A DNA stretch of 64,000 bases from positions 113,918 to 177,917 of the forward strand of contig CALOFW010000026.1 in NCBI GenBank assembly GCA_942492715.1, given 5' to 3'. Within the stretch, counting starts at the first letter, position 1. Every line of letters begins with the position of its first letter. Below, in pieces: positions 53,250 to 64,000 of the stretch. The stretch is from Sva-07 sp942492715. Lineage in GTDB: Bacteria > Actinomycetota > Acidimicrobiia > Acidimicrobiales > Ilumatobacteraceae. The position numbers and the translations under genes are program-made. The notes beneath the pieces are model-generated. The model saw only the letters and a program-made list of their open reading frames with translations. It ran no database searches and was not told the DNA's origin.

Positions 53250-54797
53250 TCAGGCGGCGCCGCGTCCGGTCAGGACCACACCGACCGTGCGGACGCAGAT
53301 GCGCAGATCGTGGGCGAGCGACCAGTTGTCGACGTAGTAGAGATCGAGCCGCTTGTAGGTCTCGAACGAGGCGTCGGAACGGCCCCACACCTGCCACATC
53401 CCGGTGAGCCCGGGCAGCACGCGCAGCCGCTCCACGACCTCGTCGTCCCACTCGGCCACCTCGTCGGGCAGCGCCGGACGGGGCCCGACCATGCTCATCG
53501 TCCCCTGGAGCACGTTGAAGAGCTGCGGGAGTTCGTCGATGGAGAGCTTGCGGAGCACACGGCCCACCCTGGTGATCCGCGGATCCTCTCTGATCTTGAA
53601 CAGGGCGCCGTCGGCTTCGTTCAGATGGGCGAGATCGGCCCTGCGCTCCTCGGCGTCGACCACCATGGTCCGCAGTTTGGTCAAACGGAACGTCTCCCCG
53701 TGGCGACCGACACGTACCTGCCGGAAGAACACCGGACCCCTCGAGTCGATGCGAATGGCGATCATCGCCACCAGCAGGATCGGCGCCGACAGCACGAGGA
53801 CCGTCGTTGCCAGCACGAGGTCGAACGTCCGCTTGGCAACACCTCGCCATCCTCCGCGCATCACCGGCTCGACGTAGATCAGGGTGCGACCGTCGAGATC
53901 CTGCGGCCGCAGGCGTGTGATGTCGATGTCCCGCAGGCTCGACGACAGTGCCACGTGGAATCCGTTCTCGGTGAGTCTCCTCGTCAGCGAGTTCACCTCG
54001 TCCTGGCCCACCGAGGCGAGCGACACGACGGCGCCGACCGCGTGCTGCTCGTGCAGGATCCGGTCGACGTCGGACACCGGCCCGAGGACTTCGACGCCGC
54101 CACGACGCCCGAGGTCGCCGTCGCCGACGAACCCCACGACCTTGTAGCCGAGCTCGGGGCGACGCTCGTAGGTGTGCATCAGGCCGATGGCGTGCGCATC
54201 GGTGCCGATGATCACGATCCGCCGGGAGATCTGGCCACTGGCGCGGAGCCGGGCGAACATCCTGCGGGCGATCTGCCGCTCGACGATCAGCGCCAACACC
54301 ATCGAGATCCCGAAGAGGAAGACCCAGAGCCTCGACAGCTGGTCGTACTGGATCACGAACGACACGGTCACGAGCGCAGCGATGCTCGAACCGACCGCCT
54401 TGACGATGTTCCCGATCTCCTCCCCCACCCGCTCGTTCGCCCGGGCCAGGTACAACCGGTTCAACCCTGCGGCGACGGCGAAGACCGGGAGCGCAACAAG
54501 GAGCAGGGCGAGCTGCTTGTAGGCGAGGTGCTGCGGTACAGGCTTGAGGAACATCTGGGCCTGGATCGACACGATGATCGCGACCGTGATCGCAAGTGCG
54601 TCTGCGAGCATCAACCGGCGCTTCAACCGGAGGGCAGGCGGGTCGTCATTCGCCACGGAGAGTGGCAATTCCACCGGCTCGCCGACCTCGGGTTCCCCCC
54701 CACCGTCGGCATCGCTGATCGACGGAGTCGTGGTCCTCGATCGCCGACTGCTCAACATGTTGCCCACACCTGTTTCCCGTCCTGAACCAACGAACAT
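53250..54797 (-). CDS. Undecaprenyl-phosphate sugar phosphotransferase (WbaP/CpsE-like polyprenyl glycosylphosphotransferase)
   Basis: A 515-residue membrane enzyme that starts exopolysaccharide or glycan assembly by moving a sugar-1-phosphate onto undecaprenyl phosphate. A polar N-terminus (to 60) is followed by four transmembrane helices, a CoA-binding-like Rossmann domain (RRIVIIGTDAHAIGLMH), a fifth membrane hairpin (AKRTFDLVLATTVLVL), and the catalytic bacterial sugar transferase domain (KLRTMVVDAEER, KLSIDELPQLFNVLQG, SMVGPRPALP, and the PGLTGMWQV region). ATG 54797 gives the longest form; ATG 54758 is also possible. Together with the downstream glycosyltransferase it marks a surface-polysaccharide region. 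Confidence 0.93.
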   Translation of the reverse strand: MFVGSGRETGVGNMLSSRRSRTTTPSISDADGGGEPEVGEPVELPLSVANDDPPALRLKRRLMLADALAITVAIIVSIQAQMFLKPVPQHLAYKQLALLLVALPVFAVAAGLNRLYLARANERVGEEIGNIVKAVGSSIAALVTVSFVIQYDQLSRLWVFLFGISMVLALIVERQIARRMFARLRASGQISRRIVIIGTDAHAIGLMHTYERRPELGYKVVGFVGDGDLGRRGGVEVLGPVSDVDRILHEQHAVGAVVSLASVGQDEVNSLTRRLTENGFHVALSSSLRDIDITRLRPQDLDGRTLIYVEPVMRGGWRGVAKRTFDLVLATTVLVLSAPILLVAMIAIRIDSRGPVFFRQVRVGRHGETFRLTKLRTMVVDAEERRADLAHLNEADGALFKIREDPRITRVGRVLRKLSIDELPQLFNVLQGTMSMVGPRPALPDEVAEWDDEVVERLRVLPGLTGMWQVWGRSDASFETYKRLDLYYVDNWSLAHDLRICVRTVGVVLTGRGAA

Positions 54798-55090
54798 AGC
54801 CGAACCCGCCTGGATTGCGACCCCGAATGCGTTGAACTCCTACCGTGCCATTGCTGCGGGGGCAAAGCAAGCGGATTGACCTCAAGATGCCGCCGCCTTC
54901 GTCACGAAGAGTGGTCGCCCGGTTACTCACAAGGTCGTAGTTCCCCACGGCGTGGAGGCTGGGGCCACAGCCCGCTCGCCTCCCGATCCGCCACGTGACC
55001 AACGCAACACCCTCGAAAGGCTCGAGCTTCCGACAAGTCTCTGTCAAGCAGGTCCGGTGGGAATCCGACGTCAGTAGCCTCTGCAAGACC
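54798..55090. other. Divergent intergenic region
   Basis: About 290 bases between the sugar transferase and the membrane paralogue, somewhat lower in GC than the surroundings. Apart from the TAGCCT box at 55073-55078 and its conserved neighbours, nothing recognisable is seen. Confidence 0.5.
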
Positions 55091-55657
55091 GTGTCGACCT
55101 GGGTGGACTCCACCGCATTTGCCGTCGCCCTGTACGCGCTGACGGGGACGACAGCGCTGCTGCTCGGCGTCGTCGAGCGACAGCGAGGCATCGCGTCCGA
55201 CCCGAGGCTCTGGCCGACGTTCTGGTTCGCGACCGGAGGCCTGCTCCTGATCATGGCAGTGGGCCGGGCCAGCAACATCAGCGACCTCCTGACGGAACTC
55301 GGCCGGGAGCGAGCACGCTCGGGCGGTTGGTACGACGTGCGACGCTCATTACAGGCGTGGGTGATCGGCGCGGTGGCCGCAGTCTGGGCCGTGACGGTTG
55401 CGATCGCCGTGTGGCGAGTCCCCGAACGTCGTCGGCGGTACCTGCCGACCGCCATCGTGGTGTTCACGCTCGTCTGCTTCATCGGTATCCGGTTGATCTC
55501 GCTCCACCAGGTCGACGCACTGCTCCACAATCGCGACGTCCGAGGCGTCACCATCGGCGCCGTGATCGAGGATGCCGGCCGCCCCGCTTGCCGTTGCCCC
55601 GGTCGCGGACGGGTGGTATTGGCGAGGCCGTCGCGTGTCAGGGCAGACCGGCCGATG
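55091..55657 (+). CDS. Membrane protein paralogous to 46907, C-terminus damaged
   Basis: The first 160 residues follow the 46907 protein almost position by position: WPTFWFATGGLLL, AVGRASNISDLL, RSGGWYDVRRSLQAW, RVPERRRRYLPTA, RLISLHQVDALLH. After VTIGAVIE the similarity stops: the last transmembrane helix (GLLMLVIAVIAW in the paralogue) is replaced by DAGRPACRCPGRG in this frame. In the next frame a short unrelated tail (WYWRGRRVSGQTGR) ends at 55657, just before a strong hairpin. A deletion or misassembly joined at about 55570 would explain this. The end given is therefore approximate. Confidence 0.6.
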
Positions 55658-55658
55658 A

Positions 55659-55680
55659 GCGGGCGGGCGAACCCGCCCGC
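55659..55680. terminator. Strong hairpin terminator between convergent genes
   Basis: GCGGGCGGG (55659-55667) and CCCGCCCGC (55672-55680) form a perfect 9-bp GC stem with a CGAA loop. It lies between the damaged membrane paralogue and the minus-strand surface protein, and is suited to ending both. Confidence 0.65.
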
Positions 55681-55682
55681 CG

Positions 55683-57610
55683 TCACCAGAAGATGCCGTT
55701 GCCGGACAGTGCAGCAATCACTGGGGCGATCCCGGTGGGATCGGTTCCGCTGACCGTCCGCTCCCCTGTAGCTGTGGTGGCCGAGGTGACACCTGGATGT
55801 TGACGGGGAGACCACCGACGGTGCCAGTCACGGTTCGTCCGCCGTGTTGACTCGTGGCGGAGGAGATCGAGAGGTTCACGGCGACCCCTCCCACATCTCC
55901 CGCTGATCGGTGCGAGATCCGTCACGCTGCCACCGTTCGCAGCCGACACGGACAGATTGACGGCCCCTCCTCCGGCGGTGCCGGTGGCGGTCCGTGATCC
56001 GGTTGTCACCCCCTCCTGATGCGCTGAGACCATGACATTCACGGTGTTCGGATTGACATCTCCGGCCACGGTGCGCTCCCCGGTCGTCGTGCCGCCAACC
56101 GCCGCGGAGATCGAAGAGGCTCACCGACTGACCACCGGTGGAACCCGCAACCGTACTGAGATGCTTCGACCGCGGACGTCGACGGGCGACGAGATCGACG
56201 GTCAGGTCGAACCGCCACCCGTCGGACCGCCTGCCGTCGAACGCCACCCCGAACCGCCACCCGACCCCGTCGAACCGCCACCCTCAGAACCACCACCCGT
56301 CGACGCACCCCCGAACCCGTCGAACCGCCCCCCGTCGCCACCACCCGACCCGTCGAACCGCCACCCGTGAGCCACCCGCCGATCCCGACCGCCCCCGGCG
56401 GCACGCTCCAGAGGGAACTCCGACGAAAGGTAGCCGCCGACCAGCAGATGCGCCTGCCAACACGTACAGACAGACGTCACCACCCGACGACACCGGCGCA
56501 ATCACCGCATTCGGAATCGTCTGCCCACCAACAAAGTTCAAATTGCTCGCATTCGGACGCGTCCCACACGGATACACCGTCACGAACCCGCCACCCACCA
56601 ACGGGTTCTCACCCTCAACCGCCGTCACATTCAACGCAACCGCAGCAATACCCCCCGACGGCAACCCGCCCGACCGAACACCCTCAACTCACGCGCCGCA
56701 CCAGACCCATCCAACGCACCAACCTTGTCCCCACCACGCGTATCCAAAATCCTCGCCGGCGTCACCGACGAGAACCCCGTACCGCTCGGAAGGTAGCCGG
56801 ACACGTCGACCAGCAGATGCGCCTTGCCATACACGTACAGACAGACGTCACCACCCGACGACACCGGCGCAATCACCGCATTCGGAATCGTCTGCCCACC
56901 AACAAAGTTCAAATTGCTCGCATCCGGACGCGTCCCACACGGATACACCGTCACGAACCCGCCACCCACCAACGGACTCTCACCCTCGACCGCCGTCACA
57001 TTCAACGCAACCGCAGCAACCCCCCGACGGCACACCCGCCCTGACCGAACACCCTCAACTTCTGCGCCGCACCAGACCCATCCAACGCACCAACCTTGCC
57101 CCCACCACGGCTATCGGACAACCTCGCCGGCGTCACCGCCGAGAACCCCGTACCGCTCGGAAGGTAGCCGGACACGTCGACCAGCAGATGCGCCTTGCCA
57201 TACACGTACAAACAGATGTCACCACCCGACGACACCGGCGCAATCACCGCATTCGGAATCGTCTGCCCACCAACAAAGTTCAAATTGCTCGCATTCGGCC
57301 GAGTCCCACACGGATACACCGTCACGAACCCGCCACCCACCAACGGACTCTCACCCTCGACCGCCGTCACATTCAACGCAACCGCAGCATACCCCCCGAC
57401 GGCAACCCGCCCTGACCGAACACCCTCAACTCACGCGCCGCACCAGACCCATCCAACGCACCAACCTTGCCCCCACCACGCGTATCCAAAATCCTCGCCG
57501 GCGTCACCGGGACGAACGACTGCCCTGCGGCATCGAAGCTTCCGCGCGGGAGCAACGAGCACGACGATCAACAACGTGCAGAACAGCCAGCCGATCCCGG
57601 CCGGGCCGCC
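55683..57610 (-). pseudogene. Secreted repeat protein with PVTPARLLDTR-type domains, broken by frameshifts
   Basis: A minus-strand gene for a secreted protein, readable only by changing frame. A hydrophobic signal (LFCTLLIVVLVAPA, near 57580) leads into SFVPVTPARILDTRGG. Three near-identical units follow, each with AVALNVTAVEG, GGFVTVYPCGTRP, ASNLNFVGGQTIPNAVIAPV and HLLVDVSGYLP. This domain is common in secreted acidimicrobial proteins (recalled). A Gly/Ser/Thr-rich linker follows, and the C-terminus has beta-strand repeats (AVNLSVSAANGG, RTATGTAGG). It ends at GNGIFW, stop 55683. The unit spacing is 371 bases, one short of a codon multiple, and each unit loses frame between VFGQGG and AAVALN. 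Whether the gene is dead or the consensus is wrong cannot be told here. Confidence 0.65.
56511..57560. repeat. Tandem repeat, period 371 bases, about three copies
   Basis: The landmark TCGGAATCGTCTGCCCACC occurs at 56511, 56882 and 57253, exactly 371 apart. The copies are nearly identical and encode the PVTPAR domain on the minus strand. Confidence 0.9.
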
Positions 57611-57697
57611 GAGTCGAACCCCGGCGGCGGGGCCGCGAGGGGCGGGCGGGGGCGCGGCAAAGCGCGCAGGCCGGGCGCCGCCCAGCCTCGGAGCACC

Positions 57698-59389
<1,692 letters not shown>

Positions 59390-59730
59390 CGCCTCGTTGT
59401 GCGAGGCGATCGAGGATTCGCACTGGCCGATCGACGGACACGTCTCGCTCACGGGTGGCCGCGGTCTCCAACGATCCAACCGGACTGACAAGGAAAGCAG
59501 AGCACCGCACGAGTAGGATGCCGACCAGTCTCGTACTACACATGAAGGGGACTTCCAACTGTCCATCGGCACGAGCAACAGAGCGCTGGGCTCGGAGCTC
59601 GAACTGTTGTGGTTTCGGTTACTGTATGGATTTCGGGAAGCGGCACCCAGTCGAGAGTGTGGTCGAGACGAGGACGACACCCGAATTTGACCATCTCGGT
59701 CGAGGAAGATCGACTCTGAAATGGTCCGGC
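59390..59730. other. Intergenic stretch with nothing recognised
   Basis: 341 bases between ettA and the BNR-repeat gene. Only short ORFs without family resemblance are seen, and GC falls toward the right end. One of them (GALSAAESASDASLCEAIE, in frame with part of ettA) may be a shadow of the frameshifted ettA tail. Confidence 0.4.
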
Positions 59731-61107
59731 ATGCCCAAGCTCGTCTCTACACTTCTCTTGGTCGTGGTCATGGGACTGCTCGCGGCTCCTCACCGTCTCC
59801 GTCGAGTCGACCGGTCCGAGTCTGAACCCATCTCGGAGGTACCAGTCATCGACTTCATAACCCGCCAGCCCGGATCAGGTGCAGGACGGTGGAGACCAGC
59901 GAGTTGTCGTGGGAGGTTTCCGATCCCGCTGCGACGGTTCGCATCGCCTCACTCGGCCAGGAGGTCTCCGACCAGCATTTCGGTGACGCCAGTCGCCACC
60001 ACCACTCCACACTGACAGCCTCGAACCGGGCCTGACCACGGCGACGACCGTCGTGCGTGTCGTCAATGAGGATCGAACCACGACCCCAGCCCCCGGCAGC
60101 TCAGGAACTGGGACGGCGTTCGATGCTGTTGGCGACTGGGTCCCCGTCACCAACAACTCGTTGGCCAACCAACCGAATGCGGCAACATCCTCTCGTTGGT
60201 TTCGGCGCATCCCGAACGAGACATGGTCATCGCCGGTGTTGCACTCACCGGTCTGTGGGCCACCACGGGTGTGGCCCAGGAGTGGGTCAAGCTGGGGTCG
60301 AACGACGGCACTCAAGTCCTCAATCGCGGCGTCCAACATCGTCTACGATCCGAGCGATCCCGACAGATGGTGGGAGAGCGGGATCTACACTGCACCAGGT
60401 GTTGTCAGTACGACCGACAACGGTTTGACTTTGGCCCTGGGAGATGCTCTAACCCGATCCGGTGTCCGTCGATCTCCAGGATCCCGACCGTCTGACGATG
60501 CTGTCCGGAACTCACGAGCGGACGCAGGTGCTTCGGTCCGGCGACGGAGGGGCAACATGGGAGGACATCACCGCAGGCCTTCCGAGGAACATCGGTTTTA
60601 CCGCGCCGGTGCACGTCCTGGATCAATCGACCTTCCTCGTCGGCACGAAGGCACCGTTCAACGACGACGAGAACACGAACGTCGGCGTCTACCGAACGGA
60701 CAACGGAGGAATCACCTGGGATCGGGTGCTCGACGTCGAGTGGATCGGCCGACCACTCGTCTTGGCGGACGGGACGATGCACTGGTTGTTGGCGCGGGAC
60801 TTGGCATGGTCACGAGCACCGACGCCGGTCTCATCGGTCATTCACGGTGCCGGTCCGAGTGCCGACCCGGCGATGAGTCTCGTGGCACTGCCGGATGGAC
60901 GAATCGCCACGACAGCGGACGACTTCGTGATCACCTCAGCCGACGGCGGCACGATGGCGACGCGCCGGCCCGCGCCTACCGTTCGACGTCGCCGGAATCA
61001 CGTATTCGCCGTCTCAGAACGCGCTCTACGCTTGGCAATCCGACTGCACTGCCGAGATCAAGGAGGACTCGATTGTTCGACTCGACCTTGCCCCGCTGGC
61101 AGAATGA
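59731..61107 (+). pseudogene. Secreted BNR/Asp-box beta-propeller protein (YCF48- or sialidase-like fold), frameshifted
   Basis: Readable only across frames. It opens with a signal peptide (MPKLVSTLLLVVVMGLLAA), then LSWEVSDPAATVRIASLG, and several BNR/Asp-box repeats: VLRSGDGGATWEDITAGLP, VYRTDNGGITWDRVLD, VTSTDAGLI and VITSADGG. It ends FDVAGITYSPSQNALYAW and a tail with a stop at 61107. Asp-box propellers occur in sialidases and in YCF48-like assembly factors; no sialidase active-site residues can be assigned here. At least four frame changes are needed. Confidence 0.6.
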
Positions 61108-61354
61108 GATCGTCGCTTTTCAACCCGCCACACGGCAGCCTACGCCGAGTGGTCCGGGTCTTGAGAGGTTGCTACTGGTGTCAGTCGCCTCCGGGTCCAG
61201 GAGCGGCGCCGTACACATCCAGATCGCCGGATGGTCGTGCGGCGTGGACCAAACTCGAGCCGACGTCGGCCAACTCCACTAGCATCTTGAACGTGACTCG
61301 TCTGAACGCTGCGGGCGGTGCGGCGGTCGATCCAGCGTCGTTCCAACCGCTGAG
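61108..61354. other. Unassigned stretch between BNR protein and glycosyltransferase
   Basis: About 250 bases. The plus strand shows pieces such as NEIVAFQPATRQPTPSG and STSILNVTRLNAAGGA in different frames, possibly the true 3' end of the BNR-repeat gene. No intact ORF is supported. Confidence 0.3.
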
Positions 61355-62533
61355 ATGAGAGAACATCCTCTTTCTCAACACTGCCACCCAACCACCGTTG
61401 GGAGCCGACACCTGGGTGCACGTTCAAATCATTGATCGTCTCGACCGCTCCCAACACGGTGTCCATGTCGCCTGTGCGCTGCGAAACCAACAAAGGTACG
61501 ACCCCAACGTACCGAGCGCTCGAGACGACCCCAGCAATCACCCTGATCGGCATCGACCTTGGTCCGGAGCTGCTCACGCGAGTCTCTGGCGTCCAGGGTC
61601 AGGACGTTGCTTCGGACGACGCCCGCTCTGTTGAGCTCACTCGCGTCTCGTTCTGTACATCCGTCGACATCAGATTGCCGTCATCCACACAAAGTGACCG
61701 TCCAACGCGACAAGTTTGTCGCTGTTCTTCTCGGCCGACTCACTCGGGCCCCGAGAGCATCGTGCACGTCCACGTCGCCTACAACGAGGCGTGGATGGGT
61801 CGCCTTCTCCAGTGGTCGATCCGCCGAGCGGACGCACTCATCGCCGTTTCGGACTTCGTCGGCCGAACTCTCGTCGCGGCAGGCGGTCACAGTGAACGAG
61901 TGCACGTCGTGAAGAACGCAATCGACCCGTCCCGGTGGATTCCGGATTCCAATCGAATCACCACCAGGGATGGGCTCGGAATCGAACCATCAAACGTCGT
62001 ACTTCTGACCGTGTGCAGACTCTTTCCCGAAAAGGGTCCCGGCCTACTGATCAACGCGTTCGCACTGGCACGGCGTGAGGAGCCACAGATGCGTCTTCTC
62101 ATCGTTGGCCAGGAGATGACACCTGGCTATGCAGAGGAATTGGCGGACCTCGCTTCTCGGCTGGAGGTCGATGATGCCGTGGAGTTCCTGGGACGGCGGG
62201 AGGATGTCAGCTCACTGATGGCTGCCGCCGACATCTACGCGATGCCGTCGTTCGAAGAACCATTTGGTCTCGTCTTTGCCGAGGCAATGGCAATGCAACT
62301 CCCGGTCGTCGCTCTCGACAGTGGCGGCACACCCGAAGTTGTCGAAGATGGCGCGACCGGATTGTTGTCGCAGCCAAACGACACCGAAGCGCTCGCTCGG
62401 AACCTCCTGGCTCTGGTTACGCGATCCTGCGCTACGACCACGTATGGGAGTGGCTGGCAGAAGCCTCGTCGAAGAGAAGTTCACCATCGATCGCATGGCG
62501 CAAGACGTTGCTGGTGTTTACTCGCGATTGTGA
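61355..62533 (+). CDS. Family 4 (GT-B) glycosyltransferase, frameshifted
   Basis: About 392 residues when frames are joined. The N-terminal half gives ILFLNTATQPPLGADTWVHV, GTTPTYRALETTPAITLIG and RDKFVAVLLGRLTRAP. The C-terminal half is the family 4 donor-binding domain: HVAYNEAWMGRLLQWS, ALIAVSDFVGRTLV, VVLLTVCRLFPEKGP, LLIVGQEMTPGY, PSFEEPFGLVFAEAMAM and PVVALDSGGTPEVV (the EX7E motif region). It ends FTIDRMAQDVAGVYSRL at 62533. Frame changes fall near 61362, 61480, 61600-61760 and 62420. It probably adds sugars in the surface glycan pathway begun by the sugar transferase at 53250. Confidence 0.8.
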
Positions 62534-63022
62534 CGTCGGCCGAACCGCTCACGCTCGCGCCCTGGAGGCCCAGATCACGCCACGCTCGTGGGCGTCTGGG
62601 CGCAGATTCTGGTGACCGACGTCATCGTACGGGGTGGTATCCCGCCAGGTCGAGGTGCTTGACGAACCCACTGATGCCGAGTTCGACAGCGTCCGCGATG
62701 TGCCCGATTCGGGTGCTGTCACTCCCTGCCGTAGATCCTGTCGACGACGCCAGCGCGGCTCCGTCCTGTCTCCGAGGTGGCCTGACGAAAGGGTTGCTGC
62801 AGCCAATCGCGCCGCATCCATCAGCTCGGCGGGCCTTGGGCAACGATCGTCGGTCAACGCAGACACCGCACCGCCGCCAACAGACGCCCCGGAGGTTCCA
62901 GCGGATTGCCACGCGAGAACGACGTGGGCACCGGAGATCACCAGGCGCACCCCTGGGAACACGGGCCTCGAACGTGCGCAGGGACGCAGCCTGAGACGCC
63001 CCGGGTCTGGTGACTGCTCTGG
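62534..63022. other. Gene-poor stretch before the IS3 element
   Basis: 489 bases. ORFs on both strands are short and compositionally weak; I cannot assign any. The boundary of the IS3-like element must lie here, but no terminal inverted repeat could be identified by eye, since the partner end is outside the window. Confidence 0.4.
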
Positions 63023-63955
63023 CTATTGGGTGACGGCCTCGGGGGCTGTCGTTGTTTGACGGTAGTAGTCGGCCTCGGCGTCGGCCGGGGTCGTGTAGGT
63101 GGCGTCGTCGGTGATCTCGCCGTGGAGGCGGCGATGGTTGAACCAGTCGACGTAGGTCATGGTGGCGAATTCGACGTCGTCGAGGCCGCGCCAGGGACCC
63201 TGCTTGTAGATGAGCTCCCACTTGTAGAGCCCGTTGAACGACTCGGCCATTGCGTTATCGAACGAGTCGCCTTTGGATCCGACCGAGGCGATGATGTCGT
63301 TGTCGGCGAGCCGCTCGGAGTATCGGATGCTGAGATATTGCACACCCATGTCGCTGTGGTGGACCAGCTGATCGAGGCTGCGGCCAGCTCGTCGCCGGTT
63401 CCACACGGCCATCTCCAACGCGTCGATCGCCAGATCCGAACGCAGCGATCTCGACGCTTGCCAGCCGACGATCATCCGTGAGTAGACGTCGATGATGAAC
63501 GCGACGTAGACCCACCCGGAGTGCGTCTTGACGTAGGTCAGGTCCGCCACCCAGAGTCGGTCGGGTGCCGGCGCCCGGAACTGGCGCTCCACCAGATCCG
63601 CCGGTCGATGCAGGCGGTCGTCGCTGCGAGTGGTGATCGTGAACGCCTTGCCCCGTCGAGCGCCGGAGAGGCCCTCGGCGCGCATCAACCGCTCGACGGT
63701 GCATCTGGCGACACGGATGTTCTCCCGGTTGAGCTGCGCCCAGATCTTGTCGGCGCCATAGACGAACAGGTTCTCCTCATAGACGCGACGGATCTCCACG
63801 ACCAGTTCGGCATCACGCAGCGCCCTCGGCGATGGTGGTCGCTGCTTGGCGACCCAATAGGTGTTCGGGGCGATCCCACAGCCGTGCTCACGCAGCACCC
63901 TGCAGATCGGCTCGACCCCGAAGCGGTCACGGTGCGCGTCGATGAACGCGATCAC
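63023..63955 (-). mobile_element. IS3-family transposase OrfB (DDE integrase domain)
   Basis: A 310-residue transposase. The HTH_21-like region (FVYGADKIWAQLNRENIRVARCTVERLM) precedes the rve catalytic core with Asp138 (WVADLTYV), Asp202 (VHHSDMGVQYLS) and Glu238 (DNAMAESFNGLYKWE). The D-E spacing of 35 residues is the IS3 hallmark. GTG 63955 overlaps the orfA stop in the -1 frame, so OrfAB is likely made by -1 frameshifting at CAAGAAG. The frame is intact, in contrast to the broken genes to its left. Confidence 0.93.
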
Positions 63956-64000
63956 TTCTTGGACTGGCGGTCGAGCTCCGCACCGAAGAAAGCCGACGCC
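63952..64000 (-). CDS. IS3-family OrfA, C-terminal end only
   Basis: The last 15 codons (ASAFFGAELDRQSKK) and stop at 63952-63954 of the helix-turn-helix protein OrfA; the rest lies outside the window. 'SAFFAAELDR' is the usual end of IS3 OrfA. It overlaps the OrfB start. Confidence 0.8.
   Translation of the reverse strand, partial: ASAFFGAELDRQSKK

Noticed and set aside
62534..63022. A second glycosyltransferase before the IS3 element
   Set aside because: Isolated fragments looked suggestive in different frames, but no diagnostic motif could be joined into a chain.

Overview
The window is a GC-rich actinobacterial chromosome segment, probably from the class Acidimicrobiia (Ilumatobacter-like). 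This is inferred from codon bias, the mycobacterial-type Kgd, UvrD2 and SARP/BTAD families, a PVTPARLLDTR-type secreted repeat protein, and many leaderless-looking start sites. No rRNA, tRNA or CRISPR array was seen.

Layout. (1) 1-7.5 kb: a giant secreted DUF11-repeat protein running off the left edge. (2) 7.6-28 kb: a DNA-repair-rich region with uvrC, uvrA, uvrB, a UvrD2-like helicase and exonuclease III. Between them lie a rhomboid-like protein, an AbiEi-like/nuclease-fold protein, an MFS transporter, a TrkA-type potassium channel, a histidine kinase/response regulator pair and several membrane proteins. (3) 28-44 kb: a NYN-S1-histone-tail protein, HAD phosphatase, lipoprotein hydrolase, a large BTAD/NB-ARC regulator, Kgd (2-oxoglutarate metabolism), a WD40 lipoprotein with a phosphopantetheinyl transferase, and an FtsH-like protease. 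(4) 44-55 kb: aldo/keto reductase, an MraY-like transferase, PhyH-type oxygenase, nitronate monooxygenase, nucleotidyltransferase, flavin reductase, a GGDEF-EAL protein, PfkB and an exopolysaccharide-initiating sugar transferase. (5) 55-62.5 kb: a belt in which every gene (membrane paralogue, surface repeat protein, EttA-type ABC-F, BNR-repeat protein, family 4 glycosyltransferase) is split by small indels. (6) 63-64 kb: an IS3-family element running off the right edge.

Three non-genic patterns stand out. A 44-bp imperfect palindrome (arms AGCGATGAGC/GCTCATCGCT, variable centre) occurs seven times. Two of its 61-bp-spaced doublets, in opposite orientation, bracket the AbiEi-like gene. A TANNNT box sits 6-8 bases before the start codon of at least twelve genes and implies leaderless transcription. 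Finally, isolated one-base frameshifts in otherwise perfect genes, together with the dense belt at 55-62 kb, suggest that part of this consensus is of low quality; reading frames there should be joined rather than taken at face value.
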